NCBI RefSeq assembly: GCF_003217095.1
Contig: NZ_QJSR01000002.1
Coordinates: 310,001 to 374,000 of the forward strand
Direction: 5' to 3'
Source: Rhizobium sp. PP-CC-3A-592
GTDB taxonomy: Bacteria > Pseudomonadota > Alphaproteobacteria > Rhizobiales > Rhizobiaceae
Length of the DNA: 64,000 nt
Positions 16,110 to 25,305 of the stretch are shown here, one piece after another; within the stretch, counting starts at the first letter, position 1, and every line of letters begins with the position of its first letter. Both the position numbers and the translations under genes were made by a program. The notes under the pieces are model-generated. The model had not been told where the DNA came from, searched no databases, and saw only the letters and a program-made list of their open reading frames with translations.

Positions 16110-17606
16110 TTATTCCGCGGCCTCGAACCGCACCAGCTCCGCCGGGGTGCCCGATGTTTCCAGATAGAAGCGCAACAGCAGGTTCTTGGCCGTCAGCGCG
16201 CGATAGGCGCTGGTGGCGCGCCAGTCGCTCAGTGGCTGGTAGTCGATGTCGAAGGCCGGGCGTGCGGCGGTGACGGTTTCCTCCGTCCAGGGCTTGCCGA
16301 TCAGCGCGTCCTCGACGGCTGTGGCCCGCTTTGGCGTGCCGGCCATGCCGCCGAAGGCGATGCGGGCGGATGTGACCATGCCTTCGGGCGATACGGCGAT
16401 GCGGAAGGCGGCACAGAGGGCGGAGATGTCCTCGTCGCGGCGTTTGGAGATCTTGTAGACGGCGAAATGCTCGTCTGCGGGCAAGCTTGGCACGAACAGG
16501 CTCTCGACGAACTCGCCCGGATGGCGGTCCTGCCGGCCATAGGCGATGAAATAGTCCTGTAGCGGCAGGGTGCGTGTGCCGGAGACGGAGCGGAGCGTGA
16601 CCGTGGCGTCAAGCGCGATCAAGGGCGGCGGGGTGTCGCCGATGGGCGAGCCGTTGGCGATGTTGCCGCCGATGGTGCCCATGTTGCGCACCTGATCGCC
16701 GCCGAGCCTGTCGAGCAGTTTCCCAAGCGGCGGCAGGCGGCGCGCCAATGTGGAAAAGGCGCGTGAATAGGTGACGCCGGCGCCGATTGTGATACCGTCG
16801 GCCGTTTCGGTGATCGATTGCAGATCCGGCAGGCCGTTGATGAAGATGACGGGGTTGATGGCCCGCATCTGCTTCGTCACCCACAGGCCGACATCGGTGG
16901 AGCCGGCAACCACGGTGCCCTCAGGATACTCCGCCAGCACTTCGGCCAGCGCCTGCGCCGAGCCGGGCACAATGAGGCGGGCATCGGGCGGGCCGAGCAC
17001 GATGGTTTCGCCTGCGGGCAGGCCAGAGAGAAAGGTGACTACGCGATCGCGCATCTTCAGGATCGGGTCGAACACGGCATCGGGCCGGGCGGTGGCGACG
17101 GCTTCGGCCGCGCGCACGATCGGCTCGTAGCCGGTGCATCGACAGAGATTGCCCTGTAGCGCCTTTTCGATGTCGGCCCGGCCGGGAGTGTCCTTCGACA
17201 GCCAGAGACCGTAAAGCGACATCACGAAGCCCGGCGTGCAGAAGCCGCACTGCGACCCATGATAATCCACCATCGCCTGCTGAACCGGGTGCAGGGTGCC
17301 GTCGCGAGCCGCCAGATGCTCGACGGTCACGACATGGGTGGCGTTGAGCGAGCCGACGAAGCGGATGCAGGCGTTGACCCCTTCATAGACGAGGTTTCCC
17401 GCGACCAGCCGCCCGACGAGAACGGTGCAGGCGCCGCAGTCGCCCTCCGCGCAGCCTTCCTTTGTGCCCGTCAGCCGGCGCTCCAACCGCAGGAAATCGA
17501 GCAGCGTCGCGGCGGACGCCACGGTCTTCAGGTCGATCTCGCGGTCGTTGAGCAGGAAACGGATGCTGCCCGAGGACGGGTTGGCGGTGTCTGTGGTGAT
17601 GGTCAT
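16110..17606 (-). CDS. xdhA: Xanthine dehydrogenase, Fe-S/FAD subunit
   Basis: Encodes 498 residues. Two [2Fe-2S] modules are visible: CAEGDCGACTVLVG near 52-65 (plant-ferredoxin type) and CGFCTPGFVMSLY with GNLCRCTGYEPI near 120-165. An FAD-binding domain follows (VAGSTDVGLWVTKQMR, NMGTIGGNIANGSPIGDTPP), then a CO dehydrogenase-like C-terminal domain. Electrons pass from the Mo site of XdhB through these clusters to FAD and NAD+. First gene of xdhABC; a small inverted repeat (17618-17634) sits just upstream of the start. Confidence 0.95.
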   Translation of the reverse strand: MTITTDTANPSSGSIRFLLNDREIDLKTVASAATLLDFLRLERRLTGTKEGCAEGDCGACTVLVGRLVAGNLVYEGVNACIRFVGSLNATHVVTVEHLAARDGTLHPVQQAMVDYHGSQCGFCTPGFVMSLYGLWLSKDTPGRADIEKALQGNLCRCTGYEPIVRAAEAVATARPDAVFDPILKMRDRVVTFLSGLPAGETIVLGPPDARLIVPGSAQALAEVLAEYPEGTVVAGSTDVGLWVTKQMRAINPVIFINGLPDLQSITETADGITIGAGVTYSRAFSTLARRLPPLGKLLDRLGGDQVRNMGTIGGNIANGSPIGDTPPPLIALDATVTLRSVSGTRTLPLQDYFIAYGRQDRHPGEFVESLFVPSLPADEHFAVYKISKRRDEDISALCAAFRIAVSPEGMVTSARIAFGGMAGTPKRATAVEDALIGKPWTEETVTAARPAFDIDYQPLSDWRATSAYRALTAKNLLLRFYLETSGTPAELVRFEAAE

Positions 17607-17617
17607 TCGGACCCCTT

Positions 17618-17634
17618 GTCTTGACGGACAAGAC
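17618..17634. promoter_or_regulatory. Candidate operator upstream of xdhA
   Basis: A perfect inverted repeat GTCTTG-N5-CAAGAC lies 11 bases upstream of the xdhA start codon, in the divergent space before the LLM oxidoreductase gene. Position and symmetry fit a repressor site near the promoter, but no regulator can be assigned from sequence alone. Confidence 0.4.
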
Positions 17635-17803
17635 TAAGCGCAAAGACAGCCGGCTGACAATGGATTTTGGCACCTGGCTCGCCCTTCCAAGCTATGGGCT
17701 CATGTAAACAGGGCGGCGACGCAGCGTTTACGCCTTCGGCAGTGGGAAAGCGCGCTCGCCATGTTTATGTGTGGGAAAATACCGTCATCAGGATACGCAC
17801 ATC

Positions 17804-18862
17804 ATGGAACTCGGTCTTTACACTTTCGGCGATGTCGATCCCAAAGCCGCCGACAAGGGCCGCGAGGGCGAGCGCCGGCTGAAGAACCTGCTCGAAGAAA
17901 TCGAACTGGCCGACCAGGTCGGCCTCGACGTCTTCGGGCTCGGAGAGCATCACCGCGCCGATTATGTGGTCTCGTCCCCGGCCGTGGTGCTGGCGGCGGC
18001 TGCCGCGCGCACCAGCCGCATCCGGCTGAGCAGTGCTGTGACCGTGCTGTCGTCGGACGATCCGGTGCGTGTGTTCCAGCAATTCGCGACGCTCGATCTT
18101 CTCTCCGGCGGGCGGGCGGAAATCATGGCGGGGCGTGGCTCCTTCATCGAATCGTTTCCGCTGTTCGGCTATCCGCTGGAGGATTACGACGATCTGTTTT
18201 CCGAGAAGCTGGACCTCTTGATGGCGCTGCGCAGCGGCGAGATCGTGACCTGGGAGGGCGAGAAGCGGGCAGCCCTGCACCATCGCGGCGTCTATCCGCG
18301 ACCGCTGCAGGTACCACTGCCGCTGTGGGTGGCCGTCGGGGGCACGCCGCAGTCGGTCGCACAGGCGGGTGCGCTCGGCCTGCCGGTGGCGCTGGCGATC
18401 ATCGGCGGCGAGCCGGCGCGCTATGCGCCCCTGTTCGATCTCTACCGGGAGGCCGCCCGGCGGGCCGGGCAGCCGGCAACGGGGCTGAAGACCAGCATCA
18501 ACGTTCACGGCTTCATCGCCGATACGACGCAGACGGCTGCCGACCAGTTCTACGGCCCGCAGGCCGAGGTGATGGACCGGATCGGCCGCGAGCGCGGCTG
18601 GGGGCCGACCAACCGGGCGCATTTCGACCAGGCGATCGGCCCACGGGGCAATCTGTTTCTCGGCGATCCCGAGACGGTCGCCGAAAAAATCATCAAGCAT
18701 CACCGGATATTCCGTAACGATCGCTTCCTGCTGCAGATGGCGATCGGCCCCATGCCGCACGACCAGATCATGCGCGGCATCGAGCTTTACGGCACGAAGG
18801 TCGCGCCGCTGGTTCGCGCGGGGATCGCCGAGGACGCGGCGCGGGCGGCCAGCGCCGTCTGA
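17804..18862 (+). CDS. LLM-class flavin-dependent oxidoreductase
   Basis: Encodes 352 residues of the luciferase-like monooxygenase superfamily (TIM barrel, uses reduced FMN or F420; FMN in this group). Seen: [13 protein letters not shown] at the N-terminus, [72 protein letters not shown], and a C-terminal [22 protein letters not shown] use the ATG at 17804 (AGGATA upstream) rather than the upstream start at 17771. Substrate unknown; the YtnJ/alkanal type is only a fold-level guess. It is divergent from xdhA but not obviously linked to purines. Confidence 0.85.
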   Translation: MELGLYTFGDVDPKAADKGREGERRLKNLLEEIELADQVGLDVFGLGEHHRADYVVSSPAVVLAAAAARTSRIRLSSAVTVLSSDDPVRVFQQFATLDLLSGGRAEIMAGRGSFIESFPLFGYPLEDYDDLFSEKLDLLMALRSGEIVTWEGEKRAALHHRGVYPRPLQVPLPLWVAVGGTPQSVAQAGALGLPVALAIIGGEPARYAPLFDLYREAARRAGQPATGLKTSINVHGFIADTTQTAADQFYGPQAEVMDRIGRERGWGPTNRAHFDQAIGPRGNLFLGDPETVAEKIIKHHRIFRNDRFLLQMAIGPMPHDQIMRGIELYGTKVAPLVRAGIAEDAARAASAV

Positions 18863-18996
18863 GACAGCGTGGCCATTCGCGCGAACCGCCCGGCTTCCTT
18901 GCGTGCGAGAAGCGGAGTACATAGGTTTGCTTTTTGACCGGCGCACCGGGGCCTCGTTCCCCGCTGCACCGCACAAGCCTTCGGATACGAACGACC

Positions 18997-19746
18997 ATGA
19001 CACTTGAAAACGCCGACGATCTCGAACGCCTGAAGGAGATCGGCCGGATCTGCGCCAATGCGCTGCAGATCATGGGCGCCGCCCTGGAACCGGGCATGAC
19101 CACGGCGGAGCTCGATCTCATCGGCCGCAAGGCGCTGGAGGCGGAGGGCGCGCAGTCGGCACCGGAGCTTTCCTACCGCTTTCCCGGCGCCACCTGCATC
19201 AGCGTCAACGAGGAGGTCGCGCATGGCATTCCGGGCGCTCGGGTGATTGCGGCCGGAGATCTGGTCAATATCGATGTTTCCGCCGAAAAGGGCGGGCTGT
19301 TTGCCGATACCGGCGCGTCCTTCGCCGTGCCGCCCATCTCGCGGGCGACGGAGCGGCTCTGCCGGGATGGCAAGCGCGCCATGTGGGTGGGGCTGAACGA
19401 GGTCAAGGCGGGCAAGCCGCTCGCCGCCATCGGCAATGCCATCGGCGCCTTTGCCCGCAAGAACCGCTACACGCTGATTTCCAACCTCGCGAGCCATGGC
19501 GTCGGGCGCTCCCTGCACGAGGAGCCGACGGAAATCTCTACCTGGCCGGACAAGCACGAGAAGCGGCGCATGGAAGACGGGATGGTGTTCACCATCGAGC
19601 CCTTCCTGTCGATGGGCGCGCAATATGCCGAAGGCGGCGACGATGCGTGGACGCTCTACAGCGAGCCGCGCGCGCCGACCGTGCAGTATGAGCACACCGT
19701 CGTCGTGACGCGCAACGGTCCTCTCGTCGTCACGCTGCCCGGCTGA
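18997..19746 (+). CDS. map: Type I methionine aminopeptidase
   Basis: Encodes 249 residues. Removes the initiator Met from nascent proteins. The five metal ligands of the pita-bread fold are visible: Asp in LVNIDVSAEKGG, Asp in FADTGASF, His in SHGVGRSLHEEP, Glu in VFTIEPFLS, and Glu in VQYEHTVVV. Length is that of type I enzymes without an N-terminal zinc extension. The ATG at 18997 is chosen over an upstream start at 18934. Since rhizobia usually carry another map, this may be a second copy. It overlaps the next gene by one base. Confidence 0.92.
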   Translation: MTLENADDLERLKEIGRICANALQIMGAALEPGMTTAELDLIGRKALEAEGAQSAPELSYRFPGATCISVNEEVAHGIPGARVIAAGDLVNIDVSAEKGGLFADTGASFAVPPISRATERLCRDGKRAMWVGLNEVKAGKPLAAIGNAIGAFARKNRYTLISNLASHGVGRSLHEEPTEISTWPDKHEKRRMEDGMVFTIEPFLSMGAQYAEGGDDAWTLYSEPRAPTVQYEHTVVVTRNGPLVVTLPG

Positions 19747-20945
19747 TGCCCAACACGCGCACATCCGGTCTCCGGCTTCTGGCGACGGCAATGGCCGGCG
19801 CGATCGCGATGGCGGTCGCCATGGGCTTCGGCCGGTTCTCCTACACGCCCATCCTGCCCGGCATGATGCTGGATATTCCGCTGACGCCGGGGCAGGCCGG
19901 GGTGATCGCAGCGGCCAATTTCGTCGGATATCTGCTCGGTGCCGTGCTTGCCGGCCTGTCCTTTGCGCAGGGGCGGGAGCGGGTGATCGGCCTCGGCATG
20001 CTGGTCGCGACCACCGTGCTGCTCTGCGCCATGGGGTTGACGACCTCGGTGGCGATGTTCGCGCTGATCCGGTTTCTTGCCGGCATGGCCAGCGCCTTCA
20101 CCATGATCATGATCTCCCAGATCGTGCTGACCCGGGGTGCGGCGGCCGGCAACACCCATGTGCAATCGCTGCATTTCGCCGGTGTCGGGCTCGGCATCGC
20201 CGCGTCGTCGCTGATGGTCTGGCTGCTGCCGTCGGGCCAAGGCGAAGCTTTGGCGAACTGGCGGGAGGCCTGGTTTGCGGGGGCATTCCTCGCTCTGCTC
20301 GGCACCGCCTGCGTGGCGCTGCTGCTGCCGGATGGGCCGACGGCGACGGCGAACGCGAGCGTGGCCGAGCCGCCGCTCGTCTGGACGCGGCCGTTCACGG
20401 CCTTGACGCTGACCTACGGCCTGTTCGGCTTCGGCTATGTCATCACGGCGACCTTTCTCGTCGCCATGGCACGTGCGGGTGCGGTGGATCACACGATCGA
20501 GTTTCTCTCCTGGCTCGTCACGGGCCTGAGTGCCGCGGCCTCCGTTGCCGCCTGGCGGAAGGCGGTGCCGCGCTTCGGCATCGTCGGCGTTTATCTCATT
20601 GGGCTCGTGGTGGAGGCGCTCGGCCTCATCCTTACCGTCGTGTTGCCGTTTCCGGCGGCACCTCTTGCCGGCGGCCTGCTGCTGGGCGCCACCTTCATCA
20701 TGATCACGGCCTTCGGCCTGCAGATCGGCCGGGCCCTGGCGCCGGTCAGCCAGCGGCGCGCGCTCGCGGTCATGACCGCCGCCTTCGGCATCGGACAGAT
20801 CGTTGGACCGCTCGTCGCCGGCTGGCTTGCCGGCACCACCGGCAGCTTCACGCTGCCGACGCTCATCGCCAGCGGCGTCCTCATCCTCTGCGCGGTCATC
20901 ATCTTTGCCGAGCGCCGGGGTATCCGCATGGCATCGGGGCTTTGA
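19746..20945 (+). CDS. MFS transporter, YbfB/YjiJ family
   Basis: Encodes 399 residues with about 12 hydrophobic helices in two halves. Family marks are the N-terminal GFGRFSYTPILPGMM segment (YbfB/YjiJ type), FALIRFLAGMASAF in the fourth helix, and LFGFGYVITATFLV opening the second half. Inner-membrane carrier; the substrate is unknown. The ATG overlaps the map stop codon by one base, so it is co-transcribed with map. Confidence 0.85.
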   Translation: MPNTRTSGLRLLATAMAGAIAMAVAMGFGRFSYTPILPGMMLDIPLTPGQAGVIAAANFVGYLLGAVLAGLSFAQGRERVIGLGMLVATTVLLCAMGLTTSVAMFALIRFLAGMASAFTMIMISQIVLTRGAAAGNTHVQSLHFAGVGLGIAASSLMVWLLPSGQGEALANWREAWFAGAFLALLGTACVALLLPDGPTATANASVAEPPLVWTRPFTALTLTYGLFGFGYVITATFLVAMARAGAVDHTIEFLSWLVTGLSAAASVAAWRKAVPRFGIVGVYLIGLVVEALGLILTVVLPFPAAPLAGGLLLGATFIMITAFGLQIGRALAPVSQRRALAVMTAAFGIGQIVGPLVAGWLAGTTGSFTLPTLIASGVLILCAVIIFAERRGIRMASGL

Positions 20946-21076
20946 GAGGCTTCGAATTAAATAAACGTAACCTTTCCAAGGCGTGATTGTGATGAGACGG
21001 CATTTGGCCTAGGTTCGCGCCGGTTTCGCGTTTCCCGCGCGAATGACGTCGTTGCATCAAGCTGAAGGCGCTCGAT

Positions 21077-22348
21077 TTGTTTGTCTCCTTTTTCCCCTAC
21101 CCACGATACTTCTTCCCGTCTGTTGTCATATGGACCATGCTCGCGATTGCCGCATGGTATGCGGGGGGGAGCGCGTTCGGTGGGCTGATCGGTCTACCTC
21201 CGCTGCCACCGGGAACGGAGCCGGTGATCGGCGTGTCCGTCTTCTGGTCGCCGCCATTCCTTTGGTTCTATATCTACTATGCGATCATGGTCGGCCTCTT
21301 CGCTGCCTTCTGGTATACCTATCGCCCGCATCGCTGGCAGAACTGGTCCATCCTCGGTTCCGCGCTGATCATGTTCAACACCTATTTCTCCGTCCAGGTG
21401 GGTGTCTCCATAAACGCCTGGTACGGCCCCTTCTATGACCTTATCCAGCAGGCGCTGGCGCGCACGGCTCCGGTGACGGCCGACCAGCTCTACATGGGCA
21501 TGATCGGCTTTGCCGGCATTGCTTTCGTTGCCGTCACGGTGGGTGTTCTCAACCTGTTTTTCGTCAGCCACTATGTTTTCCGCTGGCGCACGGCGATGAA
21601 CGATTTCTACATGTCGCATTGGGACAAGCTGCGACACATTGAAGGCGCCTCGCAGCGAGTTCAGGATGACACGATGCGGTTTTCACGAACCATGGAAGGG
21701 CTCGGCGTCAATCTCGTCAGCTCCGTCATGACGCTGATCGCCTTCATGCCCATTTTGTTCAAATTCTCCGCCACGGTCACCGAACTGCCCTTCATCGGCG
21801 AGGTGCCGCATGCGCTGGTCTGGGCGGCGATCTGCTGGTCCTTGTTCGGTACGGTGTTTCTGGCCGCTGTCGGTATCAAGCTGCCCGGGCTCGAGTTCCG
21901 CAACCAGCGCGTCGAGGCAGCCTATCGTAAGGAACTGGTCTATGGGGAGGACGATCCAGATCGCGCCGATCCGATTACGGTTATGCAACTTTTCGCCAAT
22001 GTCCGCCGCAATTACTTCCGGCTGTATTTCCACTACATGTACTTCAACGTTGCCCGAATCTTCTACCTGCAGGCGGACAACTTGTTCGGGACGTTCGTGC
22101 TTGTGCCGTCCATCATCGCGGGAAAACTCTCGCTCGGCGTGCTCAACCAGATCCAGAACGTCTTCGGGCAGGTTCGGGAATCATTCCAGTATCTGGTAAA
22201 CTCGTGGACGACGATCGTCGAGCTTCTGTCGATCTACAAGCGTCTCCGTGCCTTCGAATCTGCCATCGAGGGCGAGCCGCTGCCGGAGATCGATCAGCGC
22301 TATCTGCAGGCCCGGAACGAGGAAGACGTGAACCCCGCGCAGCCGTGA
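21077..22348 (+). CDS. bacA: Peptide transporter BacA/SbmA
   Basis: Encodes 423 residues from a TTG start. BacA imports peptides, including host NCR peptides, bleomycin and microcin-type compounds, using the proton gradient; in Sinorhizobium and Brucella it is needed for persistence inside host cells. Seen: the conserved [13 protein letters not shown]-terminus, [36 protein letters not shown], a middle membrane/ABC_membrane_2-like region with [42 protein letters not shown], and [19 protein letters not shown] near the C-terminus. About seven membrane helices. GAAGG precedes the TTG. No ATPase domain is fused, as expected for BacA rather than BclA. Confidence 0.93.
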   Translation: MFVSFFPYPRYFFPSVVIWTMLAIAAWYAGGSAFGGLIGLPPLPPGTEPVIGVSVFWSPPFLWFYIYYAIMVGLFAAFWYTYRPHRWQNWSILGSALIMFNTYFSVQVGVSINAWYGPFYDLIQQALARTAPVTADQLYMGMIGFAGIAFVAVTVGVLNLFFVSHYVFRWRTAMNDFYMSHWDKLRHIEGASQRVQDDTMRFSRTMEGLGVNLVSSVMTLIAFMPILFKFSATVTELPFIGEVPHALVWAAICWSLFGTVFLAAVGIKLPGLEFRNQRVEAAYRKELVYGEDDPDRADPITVMQLFANVRRNYFRLYFHYMYFNVARIFYLQADNLFGTFVLVPSIIAGKLSLGVLNQIQNVFGQVRESFQYLVNSWTTIVELLSIYKRLRAFESAIEGEPLPEIDQRYLQARNEEDVNPAQP

Positions 22349-22370
22349 AATCCGTCTTTACCCATCACGA

Positions 22371-22398
22371 TCAAAAGGCGGAGGGATCCGCCTTTTTT
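22371..22398. terminator. Bidirectional terminator embedded in the end of the deacetylase gene
   Basis: AAGGCGGA (22374-22381) pairs perfectly with TCCGCCTT (22386-22393) and is followed by TTTT rightward; leftward the arm runs into TTTTG. The hairpin forms the last codons and stop of the leftward deacetylase gene and also ends the rightward bacA message. Confidence 0.8.
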
Positions 22399-23435
22399 CG
22401 TGCCTCGATCAAAGGCAGGGCCTGCGCATAGCTGACGCAGGCGACGTCAGGCTTCCGGCAGGTTTCGGTGAGGAAGGTTTCCAAGGCGCGCCAGTAGGCG
22501 CCGCCGTTCATTTCCACGAAGTGGAAGCCGAGTTGCAAGGGGATGCGGTTGCCGTCGTACTGGGCGGTAAACGCATCGCGATAGGCTTTGAGCGTACGCT
22601 GCTCGAAGGTGGCGCTGTCCTTGCGGTTTTCCACACCCATCGAGTGGCGGACGAAGAGGTTGTAATCCATGCCGATGACGCGGCGGCCGGTCGGGCCTTC
22701 GGGGATCAGCGGCAGGCCGAAGCGCTGGATGCCGTCTTCGGGCGCCGGCCAGGCCGGGCCTTTGGTCACGAGGCTGGCGTCGTAGGAGAGGCCCGCCTTT
22801 CGTTCGGCCGGAACGAGGCCGGCGCTCGTCGACAGGTACGGCGCGCGAAACCCCTTGATGCCGTCGATCATGCCGCGCCAGCCGTCCGGCTCTTCGGCGC
22901 CGATGCCGCCGGCCTTCCAGCCATTGTCGAGCGCCGCATCGAAAGCGGTGAACTCGTCGCTCCAGGCCTTCTCGCTCCAGTCCTTGCCGTCGAAGTGGCC
23001 GCAGCCATGGCTGCCGATGTCGTGGCCATCCTGATGGGCCTGCCAGATGTGGCGCACGCGCGTCGCGATCTCGTCGCGGCTCTGGGCATAGCCGACATTG
23101 GACGCCCCGACCTTGTGGCCGCTCGGCCGGTAGGACCGTCCGCCCTCGGCCCGCGTCATCAGGAAGGTGCAGGAGAGGAAATAGGTGAAATGCGCGCCGA
23201 CTTTCGGTGCCATGGCGAGGCTTCGTTCCCAGAGGCGATTGTCGTGGGCACCGTCGAACGAGATGATGACGAGTTGCTGGAAGTTCGACGGTGTCGTCGT
23301 GGACAGTGATGGCGGAGCGGTCTGTGCTGGGGTCTGTGTTGCTGGGCGCGGCGGGTCCGCCCGCACGACCGACGGCGCCAGCGTCATCGACGGCAGGAGG
23401 AGGAGGGCGGCCAAGGGGGCAGAGGATCTGTGCAT
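22371..23435 (-). CDS. Secreted polysaccharide deacetylase family protein
   Basis: Encodes 354 residues from the ATG at 23435, which gives a clean signal peptide (HRSSAPLAALLLLPSMTLAPSVVRA); an upstream-open frame to 23642 is not used. The NodB-like domain follows: VIISFDGAHDNRLWER, with the catalytic Asp, HDIGSHGCGHFDGKDW with the metal-binding His pair, and FRAPYLS with the family Arg. These enzymes remove N- or O-acetyl groups from polysaccharides in the periplasm or at the surface. Two-His motif and Asp are intact, so it is probably active. Its target is unknown. Confidence 0.82.
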   Translation of the reverse strand: MHRSSAPLAALLLLPSMTLAPSVVRADPPRPATQTPAQTAPPSLSTTTPSNFQQLVIISFDGAHDNRLWERSLAMAPKVGAHFTYFLSCTFLMTRAEGGRSYRPSGHKVGASNVGYAQSRDEIATRVRHIWQAHQDGHDIGSHGCGHFDGKDWSEKAWSDEFTAFDAALDNGWKAGGIGAEEPDGWRGMIDGIKGFRAPYLSTSAGLVPAERKAGLSYDASLVTKGPAWPAPEDGIQRFGLPLIPEGPTGRRVIGMDYNLFVRHSMGVENRKDSATFEQRTLKAYRDAFTAQYDGNRIPLQLGFHFVEMNGGAYWRALETFLTETCRKPDVACVSYAQALPLIEARKKADPSAF

Positions 23436-23778
23436 GCGGAAACCTGACGTGATGCGCCCGCTGCGGACCATGGCGATCTGGGCGCGATGTCGGCCCGCAG
23501 CAGAGAGATGTTGAACACGGCGCGACCGGAGGGAGACGATCGGCGCTCGCCCATGCGACAGGAATGCGGCGATCCTTTGAAGCCGTGACAGCCAAAGGCC
23601 ATAGAATGCGGAAAAACCGACGCAAAGTGGCTTTCGAGGCACGCGGAGCGGAGCATATCAGAAAAGCGTTGCAGATGCCCGGATTTGCTTCATAAATCTT
23701 TGTTAACCCTTTCGGGTTCCGTCTATGGGCGGCTGGAGCTGTTTGGGCGACGGCGTGACAAAGTGATGGGGTGCAGCC
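23436..23778. other. Divergent intergenic region
   Basis: About 340 bases between the leftward deacetylase and rightward nnrU-like genes. It should hold both promoters. The leftward open frame that spans most of it has no family features. A small inverted repeat, AACCC-TTT-CGGGTT, lies near 23705-23718, about 60 bases before the nnrU-like start. I see no RNA gene or mobile element. Confidence 0.5.
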
Positions 23779-24366
23779 ATGGGACTACTGGTTCTCGGGA
23801 TCGTCGTTCTCTTAGGCGTGCATCTACTGCGGATCGTGGTGCCCGGCCTGCGCGCAACGCTGATCGCACGGTTGGGCAAGCCATTCTTCATGGTGCTCTA
23901 CGGGCTCGTCAGCCTTGCCGGCCTCTGTCTCGTTGTCGTGGGCTTCGGGCAGGCGCGGGCCGTCACCGGCCTGCTCTATGCGCCGCCGGTGTTCCTCAAG
24001 CATGTGGCGCTGCTGCTCATGTTGCCCGCCTTCATCTGTCTTGCCGCCGGGTTTCTCCCGGCCGGGCGGATTGCGGTGAAGACACGGCACCCGCAGGTGC
24101 TCGCCATCAAGATCTGGGCGCTGGCGCATCTGCTGGCCAATGGCGAGACGGCATCCGTGTTGCTGTTCGGCGCATTCCTCGCCTGGGGCGTCATCGCCAG
24201 AATTTCGCTGAAGCGGCGCGCAAGGGCGGGTGAGGATGTGCTGCCGGTCTTTCGCTCGCCGCGCTTCGACGTCATGGCGATCGCGCTCGGCCTTCTCGCC
24301 TACGGCCTCTTCGTGCTGAAGCTGCACGAGGCACTGATCGGCGTGTCGCCGATCGCCTTGTCGTGA
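23779..24366 (+). CDS. NnrU family membrane protein
   Basis: Encodes 195 residues with about five to six hydrophobic helices. Family marks are LLGVHLLRIVVPGLRATLIARLGKPFFMVLYGLVSLAGL at the N-terminus and IKIWALAHLLANGETASVLLFGAFLAWGVI in the middle (the HLLANGE motif). NnrU is named for a link to nitric oxide/nitrite reductase gene clusters, and related proteins act as isomerases in carotenoid and heme-like pathways, but no denitrification gene is nearby. Inner membrane; role unresolved. Confidence 0.82.
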   Translation: MGLLVLGIVVLLGVHLLRIVVPGLRATLIARLGKPFFMVLYGLVSLAGLCLVVVGFGQARAVTGLLYAPPVFLKHVALLLMLPAFICLAAGFLPAGRIAVKTRHPQVLAIKIWALAHLLANGETASVLLFGAFLAWGVIARISLKRRARAGEDVLPVFRSPRFDVMAIALGLLAYGLFVLKLHEALIGVSPIALS

Positions 24367-24505
24367 GATGCTTTCGAGGCAATGTGGGAGGGTAGCGCGC
24401 TCACAATGGCGCGATTTCGCCTTGCCCCCTTACAATATGCGCGAAATAGGCTAGAAGCGCGGCTTTGACAGAAATGGCAGAGAAGGCCGGTCCGCCGGAA
24501 CCCGA

Positions 24506-25168
24506 ATGGCGCATCAGAACGACAGTTTCATCCGCGAGGTCAATGACGAGCTTCGCTCCGAGCAGGTCAAGGCGGTCTGGCTCCGCTTCGGCGGCATTCT
24601 TGCCATGCTCGCGATTCTCATCGTCATCGGCACGATCGGCAAGGTCGCCTACGACTATTGGCACGAGACCTCGGCATCCGCATCGGGCGATGAATTTCTG
24701 GCAGCCCTGACGCTTGCCAAGGACAACAAGCCCGACGAGGCACTCGCTGCCTTCGACAAGCTGGAAGCCGACGGTTATGGCGCCTATCCGGTTCTGGCGC
24801 AGATGCGCGCGGCGACGCTGAAGGCCCAGAAGGGCGATACGGCTGCTGCCGTCACGGCCTTCACCGAGATTTCGAAGAACGATGCGATCGTGCAGCCGAT
24901 GCGGGACGCAGCCCGCATCCGTGCCGCTTATCTGCTGGTTGATACCGGCACCTACGCGCAGGTCGCGGCAGAAGCCGAACAGCTGGCGGTGGACGGCAAC
25001 GGCCTGCGCAGCTCCGCCCGCGAAGCGCTGGGCCTCGCCGCCTACAAGGCCGGCGACAAGGCGAAGGCGAAAGAGTGGTTCCAGCAGATCGTCGACGACA
25101 ACCAGGCACCCCGCGGCCTTGCCAACCGGGCGCGCATGCTTCTGGACGTCATGGCGTCCACGCAGTGA
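24506..25168 (+). CDS. YfgM-like TPR membrane protein
   Basis: Encodes 220 residues: a short cytosolic N-terminus (MAHQNDSFIREVNDELRSEQ), one membrane helix near 25-47, then TPR-like repeats (FLAALTLAKDNKPDEALAAFDKL, ALGLAAYKAGDKAKAKEWFQQIV). This is the pfam tetratricopeptide_9 / YfgM layout, a Sec-translocon-associated periplasmic-side adaptor. As in Escherichia coli it precedes der, but the bamB gene that usually lies between them is missing here. A promoter such as TTGCCC near 24421 is plausible. Confidence 0.78.
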   Translation: MAHQNDSFIREVNDELRSEQVKAVWLRFGGILAMLAILIVIGTIGKVAYDYWHETSASASGDEFLAALTLAKDNKPDEALAAFDKLEADGYGAYPVLAQMRAATLKAQKGDTAAAVTAFTEISKNDAIVQPMRDAARIRAAYLLVDTGTYAQVAAEAEQLAVDGNGLRSSAREALGLAAYKAGDKAKAKEWFQQIVDDNQAPRGLANRARMLLDVMASTQ

Positions 25169-25305
25169 CATGAACCCCGTGACGCTGCCCCTCGCGGGGC
25201 GGCTTGCGGGATGAACCGAGAGGTCGCAACGCCCAGTGCCCGTCATGACGACGGGCGGCGCTACGGCCAGTACAGCGGCGTGAACGCCGCGACAGGATTT
25301 TTGAG

